25,684 bases of DNA from JAGVJT01 sp964471225 (lineage in GTDB: Bacteria > Pseudomonadota > Gammaproteobacteria > Legionellales > Legionellaceae), in assembly GCA_964471225.1 (NCBI GenBank), contig CAYYEZ010000041.1, positions 1 through 25,684 on the forward strand. The letters run 5' to 3'. Positions 16,870-24,976 of this stretch are shown in pieces. Made by a program: the position numbers and the translations under genes. Below the pieces are notes generated by a model. The model was not told where the DNA came from. It searched no databases and worked only from the letters and a program-made list of their open reading frames with translations. Position 1 is the stretch's first letter, and every line of letters begins with the position of its first letter.

Positions 16870-17157
16870 ATGAGTCTTGATGAGTTAAGTGTCGCTTTTT
16901 CAGAAGAAGGAGTTGATAGAGTACGGGAACTTGATAAAGTTGTATTGTCTAAGGGGGCGTGGGCCACAATCATGTACCGTTATCAAGAATGGGTTCCTTC
17001 TAAAGAAGACTATGGTCCGGTAAAATACTCTATTCGCCGCTATCAAAAGCGGAATGACCAATACTGGCAAAAATCGAAATTTAACATTTCTAGCGAAGAA
17101 CAAGCGCGTAAAATTATTTCCACATTGACTGAATGGCTTGATAAACCCGTTGATTAA
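16870..17157 (+). CDS. Conserved small hypothetical protein
   Basis: A 95-residue soluble, charged protein with aromatic residues spread through it (YRYQEW, RRYQKRNDQYW). It has no signal peptide or membrane segment. I do not recognise a named domain, although its sequence looks like a conserved small family of proteobacteria. A GGAAC lies 6 bases before the ATG, and the gene follows the DUF2845 gene closely, so the two are likely co-transcribed. It could bind nucleic acid or a protein partner, but nothing in the sequence proves a role. Confidence 0.65.
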   Translation: MSLDELSVAFSEEGVDRVRELDKVVLSKGAWATIMYRYQEWVPSKEDYGPVKYSIRRYQKRNDQYWQKSKFNISSEEQARKIISTLTEWLDKPVD

Positions 17158-17210
17158 CTAAACAGCCCTCTTCGTCATGTGATTACATGGAATTAAAGAT
17201 AGATTCTTAT

Positions 17211-17235
17211 GGCCCTGAGGATAAACTTCGGGGCC
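17211..17235. terminator. Possible terminator hairpin between convergent genes
   Basis: GGCCCTGAGG and CTTCGGGGCC pair, with a G-T wobble, around a short ATAAA loop. It lies between the convergent genes ending at 17157 and 17286. No T run follows on either strand, so it may not be intrinsic. Confidence 0.35.
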
Positions 17236-17285
17236 TAGCGTTAGAGCTATGTCACCAGTAAATTATCACACACTCCAGTCAAAAA

Positions 17286-18080
17286 CTAACTCATGCCTCG
17301 TATTTTCCCCCAGAGCAATCCCAAGATTTCATGCCATACTTTGTTAAAGTAGGCTAAATTGTAGGCGCCAGGAATGTACAATGGTAGCAACTGCTCTTTC
17401 TTCCAAAAATAAATATAGTCACATGGTGCCGCAATCGGGTGCATTCCCGCGTGAACAAAGAACGCCATACTTCTTCGCATATGTAGTGCTGATGTGACAA
17501 GATAGAATGGCTCTTGACCAACCATTTCTTTAACTTTACTCACCTCGTCCGCTGTATTAATTGAGTCAGTCTCGACTTTATCCTCTATTTTTGAACCGAG
17601 TATCAAAAGCGCAAACTCATGCATTCGCTGCCCAACAGCATAACGCGTATCACCTTTAATTGTCCCACCAGAAAATAATAAAGTTGCATGAGGAAGCATT
17701 TGTCTTAATCGTATCCCCTCTAAAACACGTTTCATTGAGCTCGCCGACAAGGATTCTCCAATCGATAAATTTTCAATTTCATTCACGCCTCCGCCAAGCA
17801 CCACAATCCAGCGCACTTTTGAGTCCGTTTGCTCAACGGATTGATACTGATCTTGTAATCGATTGATTAAATACTCTGGGACCCAAGGGGTCGCAAGCAA
17901 AAATAGCAAACACGCTGTAAACAAAGCCAAAAATCGAGCGTACCAGGATGGATTTTTTAGACAGACATACACTGCCAAAAAGATTGTACAAAGAAAAAAA
18001 ATAAAAACAGGATGACACACATTTTCAAAAATACGTCGAAATAAACTTGCTTGCTCAGGCGTCACTAAATGAAGCATCAT
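17286..18080 (-). CDS. ElyC/YdcF-like DUF218 membrane protein, third gene of the lptFG operon
   Basis: A 264-residue DUF218 protein. Two N-terminal membrane segments (VFIFFLCTIFLAVYVCL and FLALFTACLLFLLATPW) are followed by a periplasmic DUF218 domain: VVLGGGVNE, LLFSGGTIKG, SINTADEV and YLVTSALHMRRSMAFF, matching the GGG, SGG and TSA-H-x-R signatures. ElyC is implicated in peptidoglycan and undecaprenyl-phosphate lipid-carrier metabolism in E. coli; the chemistry is uncertain. The start ATG at 18080 overlaps the lptG stop as ATGA. That argues against the longer frame to 18158 and shows coupling to the LPS exporter genes, so an envelope role is a fair inference. Confidence 0.82.
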   Translation of the reverse strand: MMLHLVTPEQASLFRRIFENVCHPVFIFFLCTIFLAVYVCLKNPSWYARFLALFTACLLFLLATPWVPEYLINRLQDQYQSVEQTDSKVRWIVVLGGGVNEIENLSIGESLSASSMKRVLEGIRLRQMLPHATLLFSGGTIKGDTRYAVGQRMHEFALLILGSKIEDKVETDSINTADEVSKVKEMVGQEPFYLVTSALHMRRSMAFFVHAGMHPIAAPCDYIYFWKKEQLLPLYIPGAYNLAYFNKVWHEILGLLWGKIRGMS

Positions 18081-19138
18081 TGGGTCCGTTTCATAAGTAA
18101 AAATCCAAAAAGGGCAAAAATCACAGTCGGTCCAACGGCAGAAAGCTCTGGAGGCCACTGTAACACTTGACTGACTGGACCAAAAAAACGATTAATCAAA
18201 TGAAATCCAAAACCAACACTCACGCCAACCAATAACTTAGCACCCATCGTTGAAGATCGCAAAGGTCCAAAAATAAAAGGAATAGAAAGTAACATCATCA
18301 CTAATGTTGTCAGTGGTTGGACTAAACGCTCTGCATAAGCATAACGATACATCATCACTGACTGTTTAGAGGAACGATTCATTTTCAAATAACGATGTAA
18401 CTCAATAATACTCATCTCATCAGACTGATTTTGCTGCGATAAAAGCAAAGGATTAATATGCACAGTCCACAATAACGTTTCTTGATGCCTGACTTCCACA
18501 TGGTGATTTTTAAAAATGGTCTCACTCACACCGGTTGCATGCCAAGCATCATCATAAAAACGAGCATGCTCAATACGACGCGCCCAACGCATGCGATGAT
18601 GCTCATCAAAATGAAACTGTAGAACATGATCAACTTGCTGGTTTGCATGAACTTCACCCAATAAAATAAAATCCTCTTTATCACGCACCCAAACACCCGT
18701 GGATGTTCGAATCGCTTTGCCATATGTCATCGCGTCCAATTTAAAATCGCGCGCCATTTTTGAAAGCTCGGGAACACATGTCTCACCTAAAAGCGTCATT
18801 AAAATGATGAAAAAAATTGCGGCCTTAAACACAACTCCCGTCATCTCAAGCATAGACACGCCAGACGCTCGCATTACAACAAGCTCGCGTGAATTTGCCA
18901 TCGAACCCAGTCCAACCAATGCACCGAGTAAGCACGCAACAGGGAAAAATAGATAAATTTGATAAGGAAGACTCATCAGGACATAAAGCATGGCATGCCA
19001 AGTATCATAATCCCCTTTCCCCAAATCACTCAGCTGATCTACAAATAAAATGAAAGCATACAAGGCCACCAAAATCAGCGTAATTAACAATGTTGCGCTT
19101 AAAATAGTGCGAGCGATATAACTATGCAATAATTTCAT
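18077..19138 (-). CDS. lptG: LPS export ABC transporter permease LptG
   Basis: Inner-membrane permease of the LptB2FG transporter that extracts LPS from the inner membrane and feeds the LptC-A-D bridge. At 353 residues it matches the family. It has an N-terminal amphipathic start MKLLHSYIARTIL, a first membrane helix, the SNSRELVVMRASGVS coupling-helix region (here MANSRELVVMRASGVS), a central periplasmic beta-jellyroll and C-terminal helices. It is LptG rather than LptF by its second position and by the E. coli-like MANSRELVV text. The ATG at 19138 overlaps the lptF stop (ATGA). The longer frame to 19216 would overlap lptF far more and lacks family resemblance. Confidence 0.92.
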   Translation of the reverse strand: MKLLHSYIARTILSATLLITLILVALYAFILFVDQLSDLGKGDYDTWHAMLYVLMSLPYQIYLFFPVACLLGALVGLGSMANSRELVVMRASGVSMLEMTGVVFKAAIFFIILMTLLGETCVPELSKMARDFKLDAMTYGKAIRTSTGVWVRDKEDFILLGEVHANQQVDHVLQFHFDEHHRMRWARRIEHARFYDDAWHATGVSETIFKNHHVEVRHQETLLWTVHINPLLLSQQNQSDEMSIIELHRYLKMNRSSKQSVMMYRYAYAERLVQPLTTLVMMLLSIPFIFGPLRSSTMGAKLLVGVSVGFGFHLINRFFGPVSQVLQWPPELSAVGPTVIFALFGFLLMKRTQ

Positions 19139-20214
19139 GAAAGACGTTCTTGTCGAAAGATTAAGTAACCACCTAAAGCTGCAAATAAAAGGTGCAACCA
19201 CCACATACCTAGCCAACTTGGAATACGTTCAGCCACAAGCCAGCCTCTTACAATGAACATAAAATTGGCATATAAGAAAAAAATAACGATAGCCGGTAAT
19301 AAGCTTGCGTATTTTCCTGAGCGAGGATTCACTCGACTCAAAGGAACTGCCAACAATGTCAAAACAAAAACCATGAGAGGAACTGAAATACGCCACTGCA
19401 ACTCGGCCTCCTTTAAACTAGAGGGATTGTTTAAAGGCCATAAATCTCGCGTGCTCATACCTCTAAGATCAGTTGCTTTATAGGTAAACTCCGGATGCGG
19501 TAAGCGTGCTTCTAATCTTTTAAACGAGGCGACTTCGTAATTCGCTGAACCAGGCGCGCCTTGATAAGAGTGTCCGGAAGTCAGCGCCACATAATCCTCA
19601 TGCTGTTTTTTATCAATAAAAGTCTCGCCTTTATCTGCCCAAAGAATCTGCCACATCTCTTGACCCTCTGTTTCTTGATGACGGGCTAAAAAAATCCCCT
19701 TTGCTGTTGTATGTGCACGATTCATCGCCTCTACATAAAAAACATCATGTGTCCCTGGGATCATTTGAAATCGTTCTGGCATAATTGTTTTGATTAACAT
19801 TTGAGCCCCTGTTGTTCGTAAAAGGCGCGCACGCTCTTTGGCAATATCGGGACTTAAATAAAGCACGACAACTGAAACAATAAACGCAACAACAGTTGCC
19901 ATGCATAACGTGTCTCTAAGTAAGGATTTCATACCATAACCACACGCATGCAGCACAGTCATCTCGCTTTCTGCATATAAACGTCCATAGGCGAGTAAAA
20001 TAGAAACATAAAATCCTAAGGGTAATAATAATCCTAACAAGTTAGGTAATTCCAACATAAGCAATTTTAAAATAAACATCGCAGGAATTTGTCCATTTGC
20101 CGCTCGAGTCAGATATTGAACAAATTGATTACTTAAGAAGATAAGCAACAAAATTGCAGTGAGCGCAAACAGTGTTAAAAAGACCTCTTTAGCAAGATAA
20201 CGAAAAATCAGCAC
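19135..20214 (-). CDS. lptF: LPS export ABC transporter permease LptF
   Basis: Partner permease of LptG in the LPS exporter. It starts with IFRYLAKEVFLTLFALTAILL, the typical LptF N-terminus, followed by a LYAESEMTVLHACGYG coupling helix, a periplasmic jellyroll and a final block of helices ending near the stop. I choose the GTG at 20214 (359 residues), which gives the family-standard beginning with a GAGAG upstream. The ATG at 20271 would add 19 residues absent from homologues and run to within 13 bases of the divergent pepA. Overlapping ATGA junctions link lptF, lptG and the ElyC-like gene. The divergent position to pepA is the usual gammaproteobacterial arrangement. Confidence 0.9.
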   Translation of the reverse strand: MLIFRYLAKEVFLTLFALTAILLLIFLSNQFVQYLTRAANGQIPAMFILKLLMLELPNLLGLLLPLGFYVSILLAYGRLYAESEMTVLHACGYGMKSLLRDTLCMATVVAFIVSVVVLYLSPDIAKERARLLRTTGAQMLIKTIMPERFQMIPGTHDVFYVEAMNRAHTTAKGIFLARHQETEGQEMWQILWADKGETFIDKKQHEDYVALTSGHSYQGAPGSANYEVASFKRLEARLPHPEFTYKATDLRGMSTRDLWPLNNPSSLKEAELQWRISVPLMVFVLTLLAVPLSRVNPRSGKYASLLPAIVIFFLYANFMFIVRGWLVAERIPSWLGMWWLHLLFAALGGYLIFRQERLS

Positions 20215-20283
20215 GATACTCTCTGGCAAATACAAAAAACCACAAGTAAAATAGCAGTTTTTGTCGTTCAAAGGAAATGAATC

Positions 20284-21738
20284 ATGAAATACGAGCTACT
20301 TGATGACTTTAGTCTTACCCGTAGTCAATGCATTGTTGTGGGTATTTTTGACCAACACGACGCAAAAGACCCTATTCATTTTTTGAATACAAGCGCTCAA
20401 TCCGCGTTAATTCCGACACTCACACAGCACCTAGATAATGAGCTTGATACAGCATGGCAAACAGCTTTTGAGAGCACAAGCTTGCTCCTTATACAATGTG
20501 GAAAGCGATCTAACTTTAATCAGATACGCCTACATAAGGTAATGAATGAGATCGCAGCACAACTTATTAAGCATCAAGTCAAATCTGTTGAATTTTATCT
20601 ACCTCGCACTGAAGACCAAACAGCCGATGAGCAGTTAGAGCAGATGCTTCTCAAAATAGATCATGCATATTATCAGTTATTAACCTATAAAAGTGAGAAA
20701 AAAAAGATATATCCACTCAAGTCTGCCGGATTTTTCTTACCTGAGTCACAAAAAAATAGTCTAAAAACCGCCCAAGCTATCGCCAAAGCTATCTCTCAAA
20801 CACGTACACTTGCCAATCTCCCTGCAAATGAATGCACCCCAACTTACCTTGCTGAGTGTGCTATAGCGCTTGCAGAAAAGCATGAGTCACTTAAAACAAC
20901 CATTTTGCATGAAGATGACCTGAAAACACTCGGTATGGGTGCTTTACTTGCCGTTGCGAAAGGAAGTCACGAGAAACCTAAACTCATTGAAATACATTAC
21001 CACGGCGCGCAAAAAGCGGCGCCGATTGTGTTAGTTGGAAAAGGTATTACTTTTGACTCTGGTGGAATTTCACTCAAACCGCCAAGCGGAATGGAAGAAA
21101 TGAAGTATGATATGACGGGAGCTGCAAGCGTATTGGGTACACTACAAGCGTGTGCTGAGCTTAAACTGCCGCTAAATGTCATAGGACTGATGGCGTGTGC
21201 TGAAAATATGCCTGGTGGAGGAGCAACCAAGCCGGGTGACATCATAAAAACTTTTTCTGGCCAAACCGTAGAAATTGTCAATACTGACGCAGAAGGACGT
21301 CTGGTATTGGCGGATGCGTTAACTTATGCAGAACAATTTCATCCGCGCTTTGTAATTGATATTGCGACACTCACAGGGGCTGTAATTATTGCATTAGGTC
21401 ATGAAAACTCGGGCTTTATGACAGAAGACGAAAAGCTGGCTAAGCTGATTGAAACCGCTTCTCAAAAATCGCGCGATACAGTTTGGCGATTACCCTTACA
21501 AGAAGGTTATCAAGAAGCGATTGATAGTCAGCTTGCAGACATGGTTAACAGTACCTTCGATCGCGCAGCCGGTAGTGTGACTGCGGCATGTTTTCTCTCG
21601 CGATTCACTAAAAAATATCCTTGGGCGCATATCGATATCGCAGGAACAGCCTGGATCAGCGGCCGAAAAAATCAAGCGACAGGCAGACCTGTTCCTCTTC
21701 TTATTGAGATTTTACGTCATGCCGTCCATTCAAGTTGA
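20284..21738 (+). CDS. pepA: Leucyl aminopeptidase PepA (M17 family)
   Basis: A 484-residue cytosolic M17 aminopeptidase that releases N-terminal residues from peptides with two divalent metals. The C-terminal catalytic domain holds the M17 signatures: GKGITFDSGGISLKP, MKYDMTGAA and the invariant NTDAEGRL at about residues 330-337. The N-terminal domain is the more variable macro-like part; in E. coli PepA this protein is also a DNA-binding factor for recombination and carAB control, which cannot be judged here. AAGGAA is 7 bases before the ATG. A possible promoter (TGGCAA, 17 bases, TAAAAT) lies in the 69-base divergent spacer to lptF. The downstream holC overlaps its end by 20 bases. Confidence 0.93.
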   Translation: MKYELLDDFSLTRSQCIVVGIFDQHDAKDPIHFLNTSAQSALIPTLTQHLDNELDTAWQTAFESTSLLLIQCGKRSNFNQIRLHKVMNEIAAQLIKHQVKSVEFYLPRTEDQTADEQLEQMLLKIDHAYYQLLTYKSEKKKIYPLKSAGFFLPESQKNSLKTAQAIAKAISQTRTLANLPANECTPTYLAECAIALAEKHESLKTTILHEDDLKTLGMGALLAVAKGSHEKPKLIEIHYHGAQKAAPIVLVGKGITFDSGGISLKPPSGMEEMKYDMTGAASVLGTLQACAELKLPLNVIGLMACAENMPGGGATKPGDIIKTFSGQTVEIVNTDAEGRLVLADALTYAEQFHPRFVIDIATLTGAVIIALGHENSGFMTEDEKLAKLIETASQKSRDTVWRLPLQEGYQEAIDSQLADMVNSTFDRAAGSVTAACFLSRFTKKYPWAHIDIAGTAWISGRKNQATGRPVPLLIEILRHAVHSS

Positions 21739-22150
21739 TTTTTATCTTCTGTCAGAAGATAACCCAGATGCTTTATTAGTCTTAGCCTGTCGACTACTAG
21801 AAAAAGCGTATCACCAGAAGCTAGATGCGTGGGTGTGGTGTCATAACGACACGGACGCAGCAGCGCTGGACTCAAGACTATGGACATTTAAAGAAGAAAG
21901 TTTCGTGCCTCATGCTCGTTATGATGAGGTACTTTCTGAGCATACCCCTATTACAATTGCAACAGATTATCCCTCTCACTGCACGGCGCCACTTTTACTC
22001 AATTTATCTTCAAAAATAGTTCAACCGCAGCCAAATCTTGAACGGATTCTTGAAATAGTGCCGCCCACAGAAATCGAAAAGGAACAAAGTCGTACACACT
22101 ATCGTGCTTACCGTGAAGCGGGTTACAACATCAAAACGCATTCAATATGA
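21719..22150 (+). CDS. holC: DNA polymerase III chi subunit
   Basis: The chi subunit of the clamp-loader complex, which links the replicase to single-strand-binding protein. At about 143 residues it has the usual length, with the family text VDFYLLS at the start, LACRLLEKAYHQ in the first helix, a WTFKEESFVPH segment typical of chi (compare LWTF..FIPH) and PLLLNLS near the end. The ATG at 21719 overlaps the pepA stop by 20 bases, indicating coupling. In most gammaproteobacteria valS follows; here it does not, and the next gene converges from the opposite strand. Confidence 0.9.
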   Translation: MPSIQVDFYLLSEDNPDALLVLACRLLEKAYHQKLDAWVWCHNDTDAAALDSRLWTFKEESFVPHARYDEVLSEHTPITIATDYPSHCTAPLLLNLSSKIVQPQPNLERILEIVPPTEIEKEQSRTHYRAYREAGYNIKTHSI

Positions 22151-22260
22151 AAGCTCGGTTGTCTCAAAAACACCGTCATCCTTAGGGTTCGCGAAAGAAC
22201 TCAGTGATAAAGACGTTACTTTTTTAATGGAACGACCGCGCTCTTCAACCTAGGATCTGT

Positions 22261-23616
22261 TTACAATTGAACCTCTGATAGGTAGGTCGGAATCTGACAG
22301 TCCCAATGAAAGCGTTGCTCTATTTTTGCCTTAAGTGCTTGCGCTGATTCAAGGTTACCATGTGTCAAAAATACTTTTTGTGGTGGCGCGTTCAAATAAG
22401 ATAGCCATTGCAACATTTCGTTGTAGTCTGCATGCGCTGAGATATTCTCCATCGCACTTACCTCAGCGCAAATTTGAACCATTTGTCCAAACATTTTGAC
22501 TTCTTTTTCTCCGCGAATCATCCGATCACCACGTGTCCCTGGAACCTGGTATCCGCTAAATAAAATCGTATTACGATGATCAGGTGCAAAATGTCGAATG
22601 TGGTGTACCACACGACCTCCAGTCGCCATACCACTTGCAGAAATTAAAATCACTGGCATTTTTTGGTGATCTAACTCTATCGATTCCTCAACAGAATTAA
22701 CATAATGCGCAATAGCGCAGATTGCCTTAACTTCTTGCGGGCTCAATCGATTTAGCGTTGCATGCTTGGAAAAGATTTTTGTTGCATTCGTCGCCATTGG
22801 GCTATCTACATACACAGGAATATCTGGTATTTGCTTTTGGGTCTTTAACTGATGAATGTAATACAACATCGATTGTGTGCGCCCAACTGCAAAAGATGGG
22901 ATCACCACAGAGCCCCCTCGTTTAATGGTGCGATTAATCGTATCTTTTAGTTTTATCATTGGATCTGTACTATCATGTAAGCGATTGCCATACGTCGATT
23001 CAATGACTAAAAAATCAGCCTTGGGCGGTGCTTTAGGCGGAAACATAATGGGATCAGATTGTCGACCTAAATCACCCGAAAAAAGAACACTGGTCTTTTT
23101 ATCTTCTAGACGGATAAAAGATGCCCCCAAAATATGTCCTGCATAATAAAAAGTGGCACTCAAGTCTTCGTCAATCTGAATTTCTTTTTCTTCAGGTACG
23201 ACATGAAAATAATCCAAAGCCTCTTCCGCCTCCTTTCTCGTGTAGAGAGGTAAAGCTGGATGGTGCTTAGAGTAATCGTGACGATTTGCATAGCGAGCTT
23301 CTTCTTCAAAGAGATGTCCGCTATCAGGTAACAAGATGCGACATAAATCTAGGGTAGCGTCAGTGCAAAAAATTTTACCTCGAAATCCATTTTTCACGAG
23401 TGCTGGGATATAGCCGCTATGATCAATATGTGCATGCGTAAGCAAGACATAATCGAGCGTCGCTGGATTGACGGCCAACGGCGCCCAATTTCTCAATCGT
23501 AATTCTTTATATCCTTGAAAAAGACCACAATCTACTAAAAGCTTACTCTGATTGGTTTCGATAAGATACCTCGAACCCGTCACTGTCTCCGTTGCACCTA
23601 AGAATTGAATCTTCAT
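22261..23616 (-). CDS. MBL-fold beta-CASP metallo-hydrolase (predicted RNA-processing exonuclease)
   Basis: A 451-residue protein with a metallo-beta-lactamase core plus a beta-CASP domain, the family of CPSF73-like and RNase J-like nucleases. Zinc-binding motif 2 is THAHIDHSG (His61, His63, Asp65, His66). A GHILGAS and an FSGDLGR segment supply further ligands. The beta-CASP part has an ESTYGNR stretch and the diagnostic SASGMATGGRVVHH, and the end has a SAHADYNEM and an FLTHG motif. Nuclease activity on RNA is likely by family, but the substrate is not known. It starts 7 bases after the stop of the upstream M17 peptidase gene and ends the murJ operon. Confidence 0.88.
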   Translation of the reverse strand: MKIQFLGATETVTGSRYLIETNQSKLLVDCGLFQGYKELRLRNWAPLAVNPATLDYVLLTHAHIDHSGYIPALVKNGFRGKIFCTDATLDLCRILLPDSGHLFEEEARYANRHDYSKHHPALPLYTRKEAEEALDYFHVVPEEKEIQIDEDLSATFYYAGHILGASFIRLEDKKTSVLFSGDLGRQSDPIMFPPKAPPKADFLVIESTYGNRLHDSTDPMIKLKDTINRTIKRGGSVVIPSFAVGRTQSMLYYIHQLKTQKQIPDIPVYVDSPMATNATKIFSKHATLNRLSPQEVKAICAIAHYVNSVEESIELDHQKMPVILISASGMATGGRVVHHIRHFAPDHRNTILFSGYQVPGTRGDRMIRGEKEVKMFGQMVQICAEVSAMENISAHADYNEMLQWLSYLNAPPQKVFLTHGNLESAQALKAKIEQRFHWDCQIPTYLSEVQL

Positions 23617-23623
23617 GACTCAC

Positions 23624-24976
23624 TTACTTCCGTTGATAATGTTCCATTAAATAAGAAGCCACCGCCATCATTGCCATCGCTTCTCCACCCTCGGGTCGAC
23701 CAGGTCTTGAACGCTCATTCCACGCCATGGTATCAAAATGAGCCCAAGTTATCTTATTCTCAATAAATCGCTCTAAAAATAAAGCCGCAGTAATCGCACC
23801 CGCATATGCGGATGAGGTCGAGTTTGAAAGATCCGCGACAAGAGACTCGTTCATCCGTGCATACCCTTTAAATAAAGGCATGCGCCAAACAGGGTCATCC
23901 ACTTTTTCTGAAGCTTGCATGAGTTGATGTGCAAGTTTGTCATGATTCGTAAATAGCGCGGAAATCTGCGTACCTACTGCAACACGTGCAGCACCTGTGA
24001 GTGTTGCAAAGTCAATGATTAAATCCGGATCGAGCTCACAAGCGTAAGCCAATGCATCTGCTAAAATCAATCGCCCCTCTGCATCAGTATTATCAATTTC
24101 AACACTTAAACCATTCCTCATGGTTAAAATGTCTCCAGGGCGATAAGACTCGGCACTGATTGCATTTTCAACAGCAGGAATAATCACTGTCAAACGGATC
24201 GGAAGTTTCGCGCTCAGTAGCCATTCAGCAAGACCTATTGCTATGGCCGCCCCGCCCATATCTTTTTTCATTAAACGCATCGAAGAGGCTGATTTAATAT
24301 CTAAACCACCTGAATCAAAACACACGCCCTTGCCGACAATCACCACATGAGGATGCGATTTTTCACCGTGCGTTAAAAATCCGATTCGAGGCTCTACAGA
24401 AGCGCCCCTCCCTACTGCATGCACCGCTGGAAAGTTTTGCTCCAGTAAATCTCGACCAACCCACTGTGTAAACGAAGCATGATGCACTTCCGCAACCCGC
24501 TTCAGCGCCTGAGTTAACGCATCAGGATGCATTTCATTTGCAGGTGCATTAATCAGATTTCGAGTTAAAAAACGAGCTGAAGCTTCAGGTAACAGCTGTG
24601 TTAATTGCACTGAAGTGACACACAGTCGTCTATAAAATTTTTCACTCTTTTTATAAGAATCAAAGTGATATTGAGCAAGCGACCACATGACCAAAGCTTG
24701 AAGAGACATCCCCTTTGGTGGCTGATATACACCCTCAGGTAAACGAGGCATCGCATAAGCAACTGCCTCACTGTCTGATTTTTCTTCTGCCACATAAACA
24801 GTGCTCAACTTGCCTTTTTTACCTACGAATGCAACGTCACCAAGCTTACCTGTGAAATTTTGTATAGCTAACGCATCTCGGACTGCCACAGATAATTTAG
24901 ATATTTTTTCTTTTTTCAAAAATACTAAAAGGATTGGCTTTTCTGCTTCTAATTCATAAAAATCACGTACGTTCAT
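23624..24976 (-). CDS. Second M17-family leucyl aminopeptidase
   Basis: A second M17 aminopeptidase of about 450 residues, distinct from PepA at 20284. It shares the metal-binding and catalytic signatures GKGVCFDSGG and NTDAEGRL, with a LMKKDMGGAA segment between, so it should be active. The N-terminal domain differs and is shorter. The ATG at 24976 has an ideal AGGAG 5 bases upstream and overlaps the murJ stop by 14 bases; the frame is open to 25018, but that start lies deeper in murJ. Peptide recycling in the cytoplasm is the family role. It lies between murJ and the beta-CASP gene in a compact operon. Confidence 0.9.
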   Translation of the reverse strand: MNVRDFYELEAEKPILLVFLKKEKISKLSVAVRDALAIQNFTGKLGDVAFVGKKGKLSTVYVAEEKSDSEAVAYAMPRLPEGVYQPPKGMSLQALVMWSLAQYHFDSYKKSEKFYRRLCVTSVQLTQLLPEASARFLTRNLINAPANEMHPDALTQALKRVAEVHHASFTQWVGRDLLEQNFPAVHAVGRGASVEPRIGFLTHGEKSHPHVVIVGKGVCFDSGGLDIKSASSMRLMKKDMGGAAIAIGLAEWLLSAKLPIRLTVIIPAVENAISAESYRPGDILTMRNGLSVEIDNTDAEGRLILADALAYACELDPDLIIDFATLTGAARVAVGTQISALFTNHDKLAHQLMQASEKVDDPVWRMPLFKGYARMNESLVADLSNSTSSAYAGAITAALFLERFIENKITWAHFDTMAWNERSRPGRPEGGEAMAMMAVASYLMEHYQRK

